The notes beneath the pieces are model-generated. The model did no database searches. It was given only the letters and a program-made list of their open reading frames with translations, and was not told the origin of the DNA. The position numbers and the translations under genes are program-made. Shown piece by piece: positions 1-8,860 of a stretch of 64,000 nucleotides of DNA (positions are counted from its first letter, which is position 1; each line of letters opens with the position of its first letter). The stretch lies in contig CAVVSD010000008.1 of NCBI GenBank assembly GCA_963750895.1, positions 62,001 to 126,000 of the forward strand, written 5' to 3'. The DNA comes from CAVVSD01 sp963750895. GTDB taxonomy: Bacteria > Actinomycetota > Thermoleophilia > Solirubrobacterales > Solirubrobacteraceae.

Positions 1-1
1 C

Positions 2-556
2 GACCCCGATGCCGCGGCCGGCGCCCTCGCGGCCTTCGCCGTGGAGGCCGAGCGCAAGGCGCGGCCCTGGAGCCTGGCCCGGCTGGCCCGCGCCCGCGGC
101 CTGACGGCCGCCGACTCCGAGCTCGACGAGCGCTTCGGCGAGGCGCTGCGCCTGCACGGCGAGACGCCCGACGGCTACGAGACGGCCCGGACCCGCCTCG
201 CGTACGGGGCGCGGCTGCGCCGGGCGCGGCGCCGCGTCGACGCCCGCGAGCAGCTCGGGCTCGCGCTGCGGCACTTCGAGGACCTCGGTGCCTCACCGTG
301 GGCCGACGCCGCCGGGGCGGAGCTCGCCGCCACCGGGGTCGCGGCGCGGCGGCGCGATCCGAGCACGCTCGACGACCTGACACCCCAGGAGCTCCACATC
401 GCCCAGCTCCTGGCCGACGGCCGCACCACGCGCGAGACCGCGGCGGCGGTCTTCCTCAGCCCGAAGACCGTCGAGTACCACCTGCGCAGCATCTACCGCA
501 AGCTCGGCATCCACGACCGCGAGGCCCTGGCGGCGGCGCTAGCCGCGGACGAGTAG
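2..556 (+). CDS. LuxR-type transcriptional regulator, C-terminal part (5' cut by window edge)
   Basis: The frame is already open at base 2 and has no convincing start, so the gene begins upstream of the window. The last 60 or so residues form a LuxR/NarL helix-turn-helix: LTPQELHIAQLLADG, then a recognition helix around SPKTVEYHLRSIYRKL. The preceding helical, Arg/Ala-rich stretch (ALRHFEDLGASPWADAA) resembles the repeat region before the HTH in large LAL/MalT-type ATPase regulators. I infer a DNA-binding activator of that kind; the ligand and targets cannot be seen. The stop overlaps the stop of the opposite-strand stress protein by 18 bp. Confidence 0.85.
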   Translation, partial: DPDAAAGALAAFAVEAERKARPWSLARLARARGLTAADSELDERFGEALRLHGETPDGYETARTRLAYGARLRRARRRVDAREQLGLALRHFEDLGASPWADAAGAELAATGVAARRRDPSTLDDLTPQELHIAQLLADGRTTRETAAAVFLSPKTVEYHLRSIYRKLGIHDREALAAALAADE

Positions 557-997
557 GACCGCGCACGACGCGTGGTCGAGGACGAAGCGCTCGGCGTGCC
601 CGACGCTCTTGGGGCCCAGGTGGTCCGGCTCGCCGCCGCGGGCGAGGACGAGCACGTCGGCGTCGCGTGCCGCGTCGAGCACCTCGTCCTGCGCGCGCCC
701 CCGCCGCGCGGTCCGGGTCGCGTCGCGGCCGAGGCGCGCGGCGGCGTCGGCCAGCAGCGCCGCCGCCTCCTCCTCCGTCGCCGTCGACACCGGGTCGGGA
801 GATTCGGACCCACCCACCCGATGCGGATGGCGGCCGAGCAGCCCGCGGCGCCCGGCGCGCACGAACGTCTCCGCGTCGAACGCGACGTGCAGCAGCTCGA
901 TCTCGGCGTCGGGCGGCAGCAGGGCCGCGGCGGCATCCACCGTCGCCTCCCACGACCCCTCGCCGATCCACACGAGCGCGCGCACGCCGCCGCTCAT
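539..997 (-). CDS. Universal stress protein (UspA) family
   Basis: This is a 152-residue single-domain protein. It opens with a beta strand (VRALVWIGEGSW), has an ELLHVAFDAE strand-turn typical of UspA folds, and ends with the G-x-x-S...HASCAVLLVRG segment that normally lines the ATP pocket. The family binds ATP or AMP in the cytoplasm and modulates stress survival. The ATG overlaps the TGA of the upstream permease gene by four bases (ATGA), so the two are probably co-translated. The glycine loop is less canonical than in classic ATP-binding Usps, so nucleotide binding is uncertain. Confidence 0.8.
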   Translation of the reverse strand: MSGGVRALVWIGEGSWEATVDAAAALLPPDAEIELLHVAFDAETFVRAGRRGLLGRHPHRVGGSESPDPVSTATEEEAAALLADAAARLGRDATRTARRGRAQDEVLDAARDADVLVLARGGEPDHLGPKSVGHAERFVLDHASCAVLLVRG

Positions 998-2238
998 CCT
1001 CCCACCTGGAGCCCCGCCCAGAGCAGCACGACGGCGACGATGACGCCCGCGGGCACCGTCATGGCGCCGAGCCGCACGAACTCCGGCAGCGACGTCCCCT
1101 CGTCCTCGCCGCGCAGGACGCGGCGCCACAGGAGCGTCGCGAGCGATCCGGTGTAGGTGAGGTTCGGGCCGACGTTCACGCCGACCAGGACCGCGAGCAC
1201 CGCACCCTCGCCGCCTGCCGCCGCGGCGACCGGCACGAGCACGAGCGTCGCCGGCAGGTTGTTGACGAGGTTGGCCAGGACCGCGGCCACCGCGGCCGTC
1301 AGCAGCAGCTGCGGCAGCGCCTCGCCGGACGGCAGCAGCGCCTCGACCGCGTCCGTCAGGCCGTTCACCGCGGCCGCGGCGACGATCACGCCGAGCGCGA
1401 GGACGAACGCCACGAACTCCGGCGAGGCCGCGCGCACGACCTCCACCGGCGTCGCGCGCACGCGCAGCGACAGCACGACGGCACCGGCGACCGCGACCCA
1501 CAGCGGCTCGATCCCCGCCAGCGAGCTCAGGCAGAACCCGGCGAGGGTCAGCGCCAGGACCGCGACCGCGAAGCGCGGCAGCGGCTCGCGTCGCATCGGG
1601 GGCCGAGGCCGACCCTTCCGGCGCAGGTCGGCGCGGAAGGTCCGCCGCAGCACCGCCCACTCCACCGCGATCACGCCGACCCACGGCGCCGCCATGAGCG
1701 CGGCGAAGCGCGCGAACGAGAGCCCGCTCGCGTGGAAGGCCAGGAGGTTCGTGAGGTTCGAGACCGGCAGCAGCAGCGACGCCGAGTTGGCGAGGTGCGC
1801 GCTCGCGTAGACGTGCGGGCGCGGCGCCGTCCGCAGCCGCAGCGCCGTCGCCAGGACGACGGGCGTCAGCAGCAGGACGGTGGCGTCGAGGCTGAGGACC
1901 GCGGTCACGACGGCGGCGACGCCGAAGACGAGCGCGAGCAGCCGCGAGGGACTGCCCCGCGACCCGGCCGCCAGCCACGTCCCCAGCGCGTCGAACAGCC
2001 CCGCCCGCCTGCAGGCCTCCGCGAGCACGAGCAGCGCGGCCAGGAAGGCGGCGGTCGGGGCGAGGTCGCCGAGCGCGTCCCAGGCCTGTGAGGGCGACAG
2101 CGCGCCGAGCACGACGAGCAGGGCCGCGCCCACCACGGCGACGACCGCCTCCGACGCCCAGGAGGCCTCGGACACGGCGGCGGCCAGCGTCCCGGCGAGG
2201 ACGACGAGGGCGAGGATCAGCGCGAGTGCGTCGGGCAC
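994..2238 (-). CDS. ArsB/NhaD-like membrane permease (ion transporter superfamily)
   Basis: This is a 414-residue integral membrane protein with about 10-12 hydrophobic segments. The central motif SLDATVLLLTPVVLATALR and the later SNLTNLLAFHASGLSF resemble the re-entrant, Asn/Thr-rich half-helices of the arsenite/citrate/Na+:H+ antiporter superfamily. Family members export arsenite or exchange ions; no ars genes are nearby, so arsenic specificity is not supported. The start is GTG at 2238. The gene overlaps the downstream universal stress protein by four bases, forming a two-gene unit. It starts 15 bp after the end of the MetE-like gene, on the same strand. Confidence 0.75.
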   Translation of the reverse strand: MPDALALILALVVLAGTLAAAVSEASWASEAVVAVVGAALLVVLGALSPSQAWDALGDLAPTAAFLAALLVLAEACRRAGLFDALGTWLAAGSRGSPSRLLALVFGVAAVVTAVLSLDATVLLLTPVVLATALRLRTAPRPHVYASAHLANSASLLLPVSNLTNLLAFHASGLSFARFAALMAAPWVGVIAVEWAVLRRTFRADLRRKGRPRPPMRREPLPRFAVAVLALTLAGFCLSSLAGIEPLWVAVAGAVVLSLRVRATPVEVVRAASPEFVAFVLALGVIVAAAAVNGLTDAVEALLPSGEALPQLLLTAAVAAVLANLVNNLPATLVLVPVAAAAGGEGAVLAVLVGVNVGPNLTYTGSLATLLWRRVLRGEDEGTSLPEFVRLGAMTVPAGVIVAVVLLWAGLQVGG

Positions 2239-2253
2239 TGCCGGCGTCGGCGG

Positions 2254-3465
2254 CTACACCGCCACGAGCTCTGCTCCCTTGGCCAGCGTCTCGAGCTTCG
2301 CCCACGCGATCTGCGGGTGCACGCGCCCGCCGAGGCCGCAGTCCGTCGCCGCGATCACGCGGTCGGGACCGACGATCTTCGCGAAGCGCTCGATGCGGTC
2401 GGCGACGAGCTGCGGGTGCTCGATCACGTTGGTCGCGTGCCCGACGATGCCGGGCACGAGGATCACGTCGTCCGGGATCGCGACGTCCTCCCAGACGCGC
2501 CACTCGTGCTCGTGGCGCGCGTTGGCGGCCTCGAACGAGTACGACCCCGCCTCGACCTTCACCAGCAGGTCGACGATGTTCTTCAGCTCCATGTCCGTCG
2601 AGTGCGGGCCGTGCCACGACCCCCAGCAGCAGTGGAAGCGCACGAGCTCGCGCGGGATCCCGCGCAGCGCGTGGTTCAGCGCCTCGACGCGGACGTCCGT
2701 GAACTTGCGGTACTCCTCGAGCGTCGGCTCGACGGAGAACTGGTCCCAGCTCTCGGCGAACGACGGCTCGTCGATCTGCACGATGATCCCGGCGTTCGTG
2801 ATCGCGAGGTACTCCTCGCGCATCGCGTCGGCGCACGCGTACACGAACTCCTCGTCCGTCGCGTAGTGCGTGTTGCCGATCCGCGAGCAGCTCGCCGGGC
2901 CGATCGAGCACATGAACGCCCCTTCGGTGCCCGTCGCCTCCATGCCCTTCTTCAGGTTGGCGATGTCGCGCTCGACGTCGGCCTGCCCGATGTACGTCAG
3001 CGGGCCGTCGCAGACCGGGAGCTTGAAGGCGTCCTGGACCGACTCGCCGTCGGACCGCATCCCCGACATGATCCCGACCCCGGGCTCGAAGTACGCGTCG
3101 GCGAACGCCTTCCAGTCGCGACGGTCCATGAGCGTGCCGATCTTGATCGTCGACGACGGGTCGGCGACCGGGATCTGCGTCATGTCGGTCAGGAGGCCCA
3201 AGCCGCCGAGACGCCCGAAGATGTAGCTCCACCAGGCGCCGTAGTCGACCTTCTGACCCATCGCATGGCCGTACTCGCCGTCGTTGGGAAGGTCGATGCC
3301 GACCTCCCGCTGACGCCGGACGACCTCCACCGTCGCGTCCTGTAGCGCCTGCGCATAGGCCGCGTCGTCGATGGCCTCACCCGCCGCACGGCGGCGGTTG
3401 AGGTCCAGAAGGTCGTCCGGCCGCGGAAGGCTGCCGGCGTGGCTCGTCTCGATGGTGCTCCCCAT
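2254..3465 (-). CDS. Cobalamin-independent methionine synthase (MetE C-terminal) family protein
   Basis: This 403-residue protein corresponds to the catalytic TIM-barrel half of MetE only. It opens with the family signature SHAGSLPRP (His9). The likely zinc/thiol site is visible as His278 and Cys280 (RFHCCWGSW), Glu312 (YSFEAANARHEHEW) and Cys376 (ATDCGLGGR). Single-barrel members transfer methyl or alkyl groups between thiols such as homocysteine and a corrinoid or pterin donor, and several act on substrates other than methyltetrahydrofolate. No folate-binding N-terminal half is present, so I would not call it metE. The genes on either side give no pathway clue. Confidence 0.8.
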   Translation of the reverse strand: MGSTIETSHAGSLPRPDDLLDLNRRRAAGEAIDDAAYAQALQDATVEVVRRQREVGIDLPNDGEYGHAMGQKVDYGAWWSYIFGRLGGLGLLTDMTQIPVADPSSTIKIGTLMDRRDWKAFADAYFEPGVGIMSGMRSDGESVQDAFKLPVCDGPLTYIGQADVERDIANLKKGMEATGTEGAFMCSIGPASCSRIGNTHYATDEEFVYACADAMREEYLAITNAGIIVQIDEPSFAESWDQFSVEPTLEEYRKFTDVRVEALNHALRGIPRELVRFHCCWGSWHGPHSTDMELKNIVDLLVKVEAGSYSFEAANARHEHEWRVWEDVAIPDDVILVPGIVGHATNVIEHPQLVADRIERFAKIVGPDRVIAATDCGLGGRVHPQIAWAKLETLAKGAELVAV

Positions 3466-3493
3466 CGGCGGATCGTTGCAGGGACGCCGCGAT

Positions 3494-5722
3494 CTAGGCG
3501 CGCGCCCCCTCGGGGAGCGAGCCGGGGTCGCGATGGTCGCCCTCGGTGTGGCCGCCGAACCGCGGGATCCACTCCAGCCAGCGGGGCAGGTACCAGTTGC
3601 GCTCGCCCAGCAGCTTCATGACCGACGGCAGCAGCACGCCGCGCACGATCGTGGCGTCGATGAGGACGGCGACCGCCAGGCCGACGCCCATCTGCTTGAA
3701 GTCGACCATCGAGAGCGTCCCGAAGATCGAGAACACGGCGACCATCACGATGGCCGCGCTCGTCACGACGCCGGCGGTCGTCCGGATGCCGTGGGCGATC
3801 GCGGTCTCGGTGCTCATGCCGCGGTCGTACGCCTCGCGGATCCGGCTGAGGATGAACACGTGGTAGTCCATCGACAGCCCGAACAGGATCACGAAGAGGA
3901 ACAGCGGCAGCCAGCTCACGATCGCGCCGGTCGACTCGAAGCCGAGCACCTTCTCCAGGTGGCCGTCCTGGAAGCCCCAGACGAGCACGCCGTAGGCCGC
4001 GCCGACGGAGAGCAGGTTCAGGATGATCGCCTTGATCGGGATCACGATCGAGCGGAAGGTGACCAGCAGCAGGACGAACGCCAGCGTGAGCACGAACGCG
4101 AACACGATCGGCGCGCTCGTCTTCATCTGGTCGTTGAAGTCCTTCGAGCCGGCGGTCCAGCCGGTGACCGGCGCCGTCACGCCCGGCACCTGGCCGACCG
4201 TCGCGGGGATCACGTCGTCGCGCAGGGCCGCGAGCGCCTCGTTGGACTTCGCGTCGGTGCCGTCACCGGCGACGGCCATCTGCACCTGGGCGACCGTGTG
4301 GTCGTCGGAGACGCTGACCGACATCGGGTCGTGCAGCAGCCCGGTGGCCTTCGCCTGGCGCTGCATCTCGGCGATCGCGGAGGCGACCTTGGGCGACGTC
4401 ACGTCGCCGGCGTGCACCGCCACGATGGCGGGGGCGGGCTGGCCGGGGAACGCGGCCTCGATCCGGTCGTAGGTCTGCATGACCGGGATGTCGCGCGGCA
4501 GCGAGTCCGTGCCCGAGAGCGCGGTGTGCAGGCCGAGCGTCGGGGCGGCCATCGCGAGCAGGAGCGCGGTCGCGGCGATCGCGGCGACGAGCGGCCGGCG
4601 CAGGGAGACGCGGAGCACCGCGTTCCAGACGCGCGACTGGCCGTCGGCGCGCTTCATGCGCCACAGCAGCGGGACCTTGCCCTTGTCGATGCGCTCGCCG
4701 AGCCAGCTGAGCATCGCGGGGATGACGGTGAGGGAGCCGAGCATCGCGGCGGCGACGACGATGATCGTCCCGAGGCCGAAGCCCATGAACGTCTTGTCGC
4801 CGGTGAGGAACATGCCGGCCATGGCGATGATCACGGTCAGGCCCGACACGAGGACGGCGCGGCCGGAGGTCGCCGCGGCGATCTCGATCGCGTCGCGTGG
4901 TGATCTGCCCGCGGCGCGCTCCTCGCGTTCACGGCGCAGGTAGAACATCGAGTAGTCGACGCCCACGGCCATGCCGATGAGCAGGATCACGGAGAAGATC
5001 GCCTCGTCGACGGGCACGAGCTGGCTCGGCAGCGCGAGCAGGCCGATCGCGGCGGCGACCGCGGTCAGGCCGAGCAGCAGCGGCAGGCCGGCCGCGACGA
5101 GCGCGCCGAAGGCGACGACGAGGATGACGAGCGTGACGGGGAGCGACAGCACCTCGGCGCGCTGGAAGTCCTTGTCGAAGCGATCGGAGATGCCCTTGTT
5201 GACCGTCGCGTCGCCGAAGGCCTCGACGCGGACGGACGGGTTCGTCTTGCCGACCGCGGCGACGGCGGACTCGATCTGCGCGACCTGCGCGTCGGTGGCG
5301 GGGCCGTCGTCGTGCTCGGGCAGCTCGTAGCTGACCAGCGCGGACCTGCGGTCCTTCGAGATCTGGCCCTCGTCGCCCTTCGCGAGCGGCGAGGTGACGT
5401 CGGTGACGCCGGGGAGCGTCCCCACCTTGGCCACTGCTGCGGCGATCGCCGCTCTGAACGCCGGGTCGTCGACGGTCGCTCCATCACGACCCTGGATGAA
5501 GACGTTCTCCTCGACGGTGTCCTTGGGGAACGCCGTGCTGATCGACTGGTCGGCCCGCGCCGACTCGCCGGTCCCTGCGTCGTTGTCGTCGAGCTGCTTC
5601 GTGCCGATCATGCCGCCGGACACGAGCGCGATCACGACGAACGCGATCCAGCCGAGGATCGCCTTGCGGCGATGCTGGGCGCTCCAGCGACCTGCTCTGG
5701 CCGCGATCGAATTGGGTTGCAC
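3494..5722 (-). CDS. MMPL/RND family membrane transporter
   Basis: This 742-residue protein has two repeats. Each is one transmembrane helix (first near residues 20-42), an extracellular domain, then a cluster of five helices, about 12 helices in all. Conserved membrane motifs include GVDYSMFYLRREREERAAG after the first loop and LSMDYHVFILSRIREAYDRG in the second half, the Asp-Tyr pairs of proton-driven MMPL exporters. Such proteins move lipids or hydrophobic compounds across the inner membrane. The open frame extends 189 bp further upstream, but an AAGGAG site eight bases before GTG 5722 fixes the start. The gene diverges from egtB. Confidence 0.9.
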   Translation of the reverse strand: MQPNSIAARAGRWSAQHRRKAILGWIAFVVIALVSGGMIGTKQLDDNDAGTGESARADQSISTAFPKDTVEENVFIQGRDGATVDDPAFRAAIAAAVAKVGTLPGVTDVTSPLAKGDEGQISKDRRSALVSYELPEHDDGPATDAQVAQIESAVAAVGKTNPSVRVEAFGDATVNKGISDRFDKDFQRAEVLSLPVTLVILVVAFGALVAAGLPLLLGLTAVAAAIGLLALPSQLVPVDEAIFSVILLIGMAVGVDYSMFYLRREREERAAGRSPRDAIEIAAATSGRAVLVSGLTVIIAMAGMFLTGDKTFMGFGLGTIIVVAAAMLGSLTVIPAMLSWLGERIDKGKVPLLWRMKRADGQSRVWNAVLRVSLRRPLVAAIAATALLLAMAAPTLGLHTALSGTDSLPRDIPVMQTYDRIEAAFPGQPAPAIVAVHAGDVTSPKVASAIAEMQRQAKATGLLHDPMSVSVSDDHTVAQVQMAVAGDGTDAKSNEALAALRDDVIPATVGQVPGVTAPVTGWTAGSKDFNDQMKTSAPIVFAFVLTLAFVLLLVTFRSIVIPIKAIILNLLSVGAAYGVLVWGFQDGHLEKVLGFESTGAIVSWLPLFLFVILFGLSMDYHVFILSRIREAYDRGMSTETAIAHGIRTTAGVVTSAAIVMVAVFSIFGTLSMVDFKQMGVGLAVAVLIDATIVRGVLLPSVMKLLGERNWYLPRWLEWIPRFGGHTEGDHRDPGSLPEGARA

Positions 5723-5730
5723 TGGTGAGG

Positions 5731-5736
5731 CTCCTT
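5731..5736 (-). promoter_or_regulatory. Ribosome binding site deciding the MMPL start
   Basis: Read on the minus strand this is AAGGAG, eight bases before the GTG at 5722. It selects that codon over earlier in-frame candidates up to 5911, whose translation is Arg/Pro-rich and unlike a membrane protein N-terminus. Confidence 0.75.
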
Positions 5737-5835
5737 GGGGGGTCAGGGGGATGCCGGGAGCCTGCTCGGAGCGGTGCCCCGGCGGCATGGGGCACGCCTG
5801 CGTCCCGAGGTTCGGGCAGCCGTAGGAGCCCTGGG

Positions 5836-5841
5836 TAGGCT
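5836..5841 (+). promoter_or_regulatory. Candidate -10 element (TAGGCT) for egtBD
   Basis: TAGGCT ends nine bases before the egtB ATG, and no Shine-Dalgarno sequence lies between them (only a C-run). The spacing places the transcription start at or next to the ATG, as in leaderless actinobacterial mRNAs. Confidence 0.5.
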
Positions 5842-5850
5842 CCCCCCGAT

Positions 5851-6822
5851 ATGAGCGTCGCCGAGGATCTCGCCGCGGTTCGCGCCCGCACGCTGGCCCT
5901 CGTGGAACCACTCTCCACCGAGGACCTCGAGCGTCAGATCGACCCGCTCATGAGCCCGCTGGTCTGGGATCTCGCGCACATCGCCGCGTACGAGGACCTC
6001 TGGCTCGTGCACCGCCTCGGAGGCCGCGAGCTGCTCCACGGCGAGCTCGCCGCGGTCTACGACGCGTTCGAGACGCCGCGCAGCGTGCGCGGCGAGATCG
6101 AGCTGCTCGACCACGATGGCGCGCTCGCGTATCTCGGCCAGGTCAGAGAACGGACACTCGAGGTCCTCGACGAGCGCGGGCCCGACCCGGTGCTCCACGA
6201 GCTCGTCCTGCGCCACGAGCTGCAGCACACCGAGACGATGCTGCAGGCGATGCGCCTCGGCGGCCTCGCGGTGCCCGAGCTCGACGGGCCGCCGCGGATG
6301 ACGGCGCCGGACGGCTGGGTCGACGTCCCCGCCGGCGAGGTGCTCATGGGCGCCGAGAACGGCGGCTTCGCCTACGACAACGAGCTCCCGCGCCACGCGC
6401 GGCAGGTCGACGCCTTCCGCATCTCGCGGCGGCCGGTGTCGGTCGCCGAGCTCACCGGCGACGGCGATGCGGACACGCCGGCGGTGCACGTCTCCTGGGA
6501 CGAGGCGGACGCCTTCGCCCGGGCGCGCGGCGCACGACTGCCCACCGAGGCCGAGTGGGAGCACGCGGCCCGGCTCGGCCTGCTCGGCGACACCGGCCTC
6601 GTCTGGGAGTGGACCTCCACCGAGTTCACCGGCTACCCGGGCTTCGTCGCGCACCCCTACCGCGAGTACTCCGAGGTCTTCTTCGACTCGGGCTACCGCG
6701 TCCTCCGCGGCGGCGCCTGGACCACGCATCCGCGCGTCGCCGGCCCCTCGTTCCGCAACTGGGACCTCCCTCAGCGGCGGCAGATCTTCGCGGGCGTGAG
6801 GCTCGTAGAAGGGCAACGATGA
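5851..6822 (+). CDS. egtB: EgtB: hercynine oxygenase / ergothioneine sulfoxide synthase
   Basis: This non-haem iron enzyme joins hercynine to a thiol donor in ergothioneine synthesis. The N-terminal DinB-like domain carries the expected three-His iron site: His43 in WDLAHIAAYED, and His122 and His126 in RHELQHTETM. Residues from about 150 form a formylglycine-generating-enzyme-like domain (VPAGEVLMGAENGG, LPTEAEWEHAARLG, GYRVLRGGAW). At 323 residues it is about 100 shorter than mycobacterial EgtB, mainly in the FGE-like half. Whether the donor is gamma-glutamylcysteine or cysteine cannot be told; no egtA or egtC is next to it. The ATGA overlap with egtD supports a two-gene operon. Confidence 0.9.
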   Translation: MSVAEDLAAVRARTLALVEPLSTEDLERQIDPLMSPLVWDLAHIAAYEDLWLVHRLGGRELLHGELAAVYDAFETPRSVRGEIELLDHDGALAYLGQVRERTLEVLDERGPDPVLHELVLRHELQHTETMLQAMRLGGLAVPELDGPPRMTAPDGWVDVPAGEVLMGAENGGFAYDNELPRHARQVDAFRISRRPVSVAELTGDGDADTPAVHVSWDEADAFARARGARLPTEAEWEHAARLGLLGDTGLVWEWTSTEFTGYPGFVAHPYREYSEVFFDSGYRVLRGGAWTTHPRVAGPSFRNWDLPQRRQIFAGVRLVEGQR

Positions 6823-7799
6823 CGACCACCGCCGTGCAGATCACCTCCCGCCTCGGTCCCGGGGACGAGCGGACGCTCGCCGAGGACGTCCTCGACGGGC
6901 TGACCCGCCCCGCGAAGGAGCTGCCCTCCAAGCACTTCTACGACGCCCGCGGCTCGGAGCTCTTCGAGCGCATCACCGAGGTGCCCGAGTACTACCCGAC
7001 GCGCACCGAGCGCTGGATCCTCGAGGCCATCTCGGGACAGATCGCCGAGCACACCGGCGCGAGCGAGCTCGTCGAGCTGGGCGCCGGCTACGCGACGAAG
7101 ACCCGCGTGCTGCTCGACGCGATGGCCGCGAACGGGACGCTGCGCAGCTACGTCCCGCTCGACGTGTCGGAGGCGACGGTCCTGGCCTCCGCCGCCGAGC
7201 TCGTCGACGAGTACCCCGGCCTGCAGGTGCACGGCGTGATCGGCGACTTCGAGCGCCATCTCGACGCGCTCCCGGAGCCGGCCGGCCCGCGCATCGTCGC
7301 GCTCCTCGGCGGGACCGTCGGCAACTTCCTCCCCGGTGCCCGGCGTCGCTTCCTGCGCTCGGTCCGCCGCCAGCTCGGCCCCGACGACCGGCTGCTGCTC
7401 GGCACCGACCTCGTGAAGGACCCGCGGATCATCGAGGCCGCCTACGACGACAGCCAGGGCATCACCGCGGCCTTCAACCTCAACATCCTCACGGTCTGCA
7501 ACCGCGAGCTGCGCGCCGACTTCGACGTCGACCTGTTCGAGCACGTCGCCTTCTACCACCGGCGCCACCAGTGGATCGAGATGCGCCTGCGGGCGGTGGA
7601 CCACTGCACGGTCGACCTCAAGGGCATCGACCTGCAGGTCGCGTTCGCCGCGCGCGAGGAGATGCGCACGGAGCTGAGCGTGAAGTTCACGCGCGAGCGC
7701 CTGGAGGCCGACCTGCAGTCCGCCGGGCTGTGGCTGGACAGCTTCCACACCGACCCGGAGCGGCTCTTCGCGGTCTCGCTCTGGCGCCCGGAGTCCTAG
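6819..7799 (+). CDS. egtD: EgtD: L-histidine N-alpha-methyltransferase
   Basis: This SAM-dependent enzyme trimethylates histidine to hercynine, the substrate of EgtB. The 326-residue length is normal for the family. The N-terminal AKELPSKHFYDARGSELFE segment and the EYYPTRTERWIL motif are diagnostic of EgtD. The SAM loop is ELGAGYATKTRVLLDAM, and the HQWIEMRLRAVD segment lies in the C-terminal half. The gene starts inside the stop of egtB (ATGA). Its TAG stop shares the four bases CTAG with the stop of the opposite-strand membrane protein. Confidence 0.93.
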   Translation: MTTTAVQITSRLGPGDERTLAEDVLDGLTRPAKELPSKHFYDARGSELFERITEVPEYYPTRTERWILEAISGQIAEHTGASELVELGAGYATKTRVLLDAMAANGTLRSYVPLDVSEATVLASAAELVDEYPGLQVHGVIGDFERHLDALPEPAGPRIVALLGGTVGNFLPGARRRFLRSVRRQLGPDDRLLLGTDLVKDPRIIEAAYDDSQGITAAFNLNILTVCNRELRADFDVDLFEHVAFYHRRHQWIEMRLRAVDHCTVDLKGIDLQVAFAAREEMRTELSVKFTRERLEADLQSAGLWLDSFHTDPERLFAVSLWRPES

Positions 7800-8860
7800 G
7801 CGGAGGCGGGTTCCGGCTCGGCGTCCGGCTCGCCCCAGCTGCGCATGCGCCGCCGCAGCGCGGCGTAGGCGGGCAGACCCGGGATCGCGGGCAGGTACGA
7901 CGAGATCACCTGGTAGGTCACGACGGAGACGAGCGTCAGCTCCAGGCTGACGCCGCAGGCGACGAACGCGCCGGTCATCCCGCCCTCGGTCCCGCCCACG
8001 CCGCCCGGCAGCGGGAGCAGGTTGCCGAGCTGCCCCAGGAAGTAGCAGAGGATCACGATCCCGACCGCGGGCGGGTCGCCGAACGCGCGGAACGACGCCC
8101 AGAGCGTCGCGATGTCCCCGGCCCACCACGCGAGCGACCCGAGCAGCGACGCGGGGCGGTCGCGCACGATCTCGAGCGCCTCCGCGATCGCCTCGCGCGC
8201 GTCGCGCAGCACCGGGACGTCGAGGTGCACGACGAACATGAGCGCGACCGCGACCGTCACGAGGCTGCCGACCGCGAGCGCGGTGATCCCGAGGGCGCGC
8301 GGGACGTTCCCGACGCCGGCGATGACGACGATGCCGCCGACGATGAGCGAGCCCATGTACGTCGTGTAGAGGACGACGAGGAACGCGAACAGGCGACGGG
8401 CGGCGACCCGGTTGGGCATCCCGGCGCGGTGCAGCACCCAGGCGGTGAACGCGATCCCGCCCGCGCCGCCCGCCGACAGCAGCCGCGTCGCGACGACGCC
8501 CGCCAGCGTCAGCTCGATGCTCGCGGGCACGTCCAGCCGCGGGGCCAGCGGCGAGTGGATGATCCGCACGAGCAGCACGTAGCCGGCGAAGGACGCGATC
8601 TCGCACGCCGCCGCGATCGCGAGCCACAGCGGGTCGCCGTTCTCGATGCGCTCGAGGAGCCCCTCGAGCTCGTCGTGGTGCGCGACGAGCAGCGCGGCGA
8701 CGACGGCGACGACCGCGCCCAGGACGACGAGCTCGACGAGCCGGCGGTGGCGCTTGAGCGCCCGGAACCACGTGTCGCGATGCGCGACCGCGACGCTGGC
8801 GAGCAGCACGACGACGATCGCCGCCCCGGCCAGCAGGACGGCGTTGCGGCCGGTGATCAC
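7796..8860 (-). CDS. Lysylphosphatidylglycerol-synthase-type flippase-like membrane protein (UPF0104)
   Basis: This 354-residue polytopic protein has about eight hydrophobic helices. It carries the family hallmark near residues 280-300, LLPLPGGVGGTEGGMTGAF, followed by a C-terminal YLPAIPGLPAY helix end. These proteins match the membrane domain of MprF without the catalytic aminoacyl-transfer domain, and many are thought to flip lipids or glycolipids. No catalytic domain is present here, so lysyl-PG synthesis is not supported. The GTG start overlaps the VOC gene stop by four bases, so the two genes are probably co-translated, VOC first. Confidence 0.85.
   Translation of the reverse strand: MITGRNAVLLAGAAIVVVLLASVAVAHRDTWFRALKRHRRLVELVVLGAVVAVVAALLVAHHDELEGLLERIENGDPLWLAIAAACEIASFAGYVLLVRIIHSPLAPRLDVPASIELTLAGVVATRLLSAGGAGGIAFTAWVLHRAGMPNRVAARRLFAFLVVLYTTYMGSLIVGGIVVIAGVGNVPRALGITALAVGSLVTVAVALMFVVHLDVPVLRDAREAIAEALEIVRDRPASLLGSLAWWAGDIATLWASFRAFGDPPAVGIVILCYFLGQLGNLLPLPGGVGGTEGGMTGAFVACGVSLELTLVSVVTYQVISSYLPAIPGLPAYAALRRRMRSWGEPDAEPEPASA

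Noticed and set aside
298..2091. Long plus-strand open frame over the ArsB-like and Usp genes
   Set aside because: Its translation is almost entirely Arg, Gly, Ala and His; it is the shadow of real minus-strand genes in GC-rich DNA.
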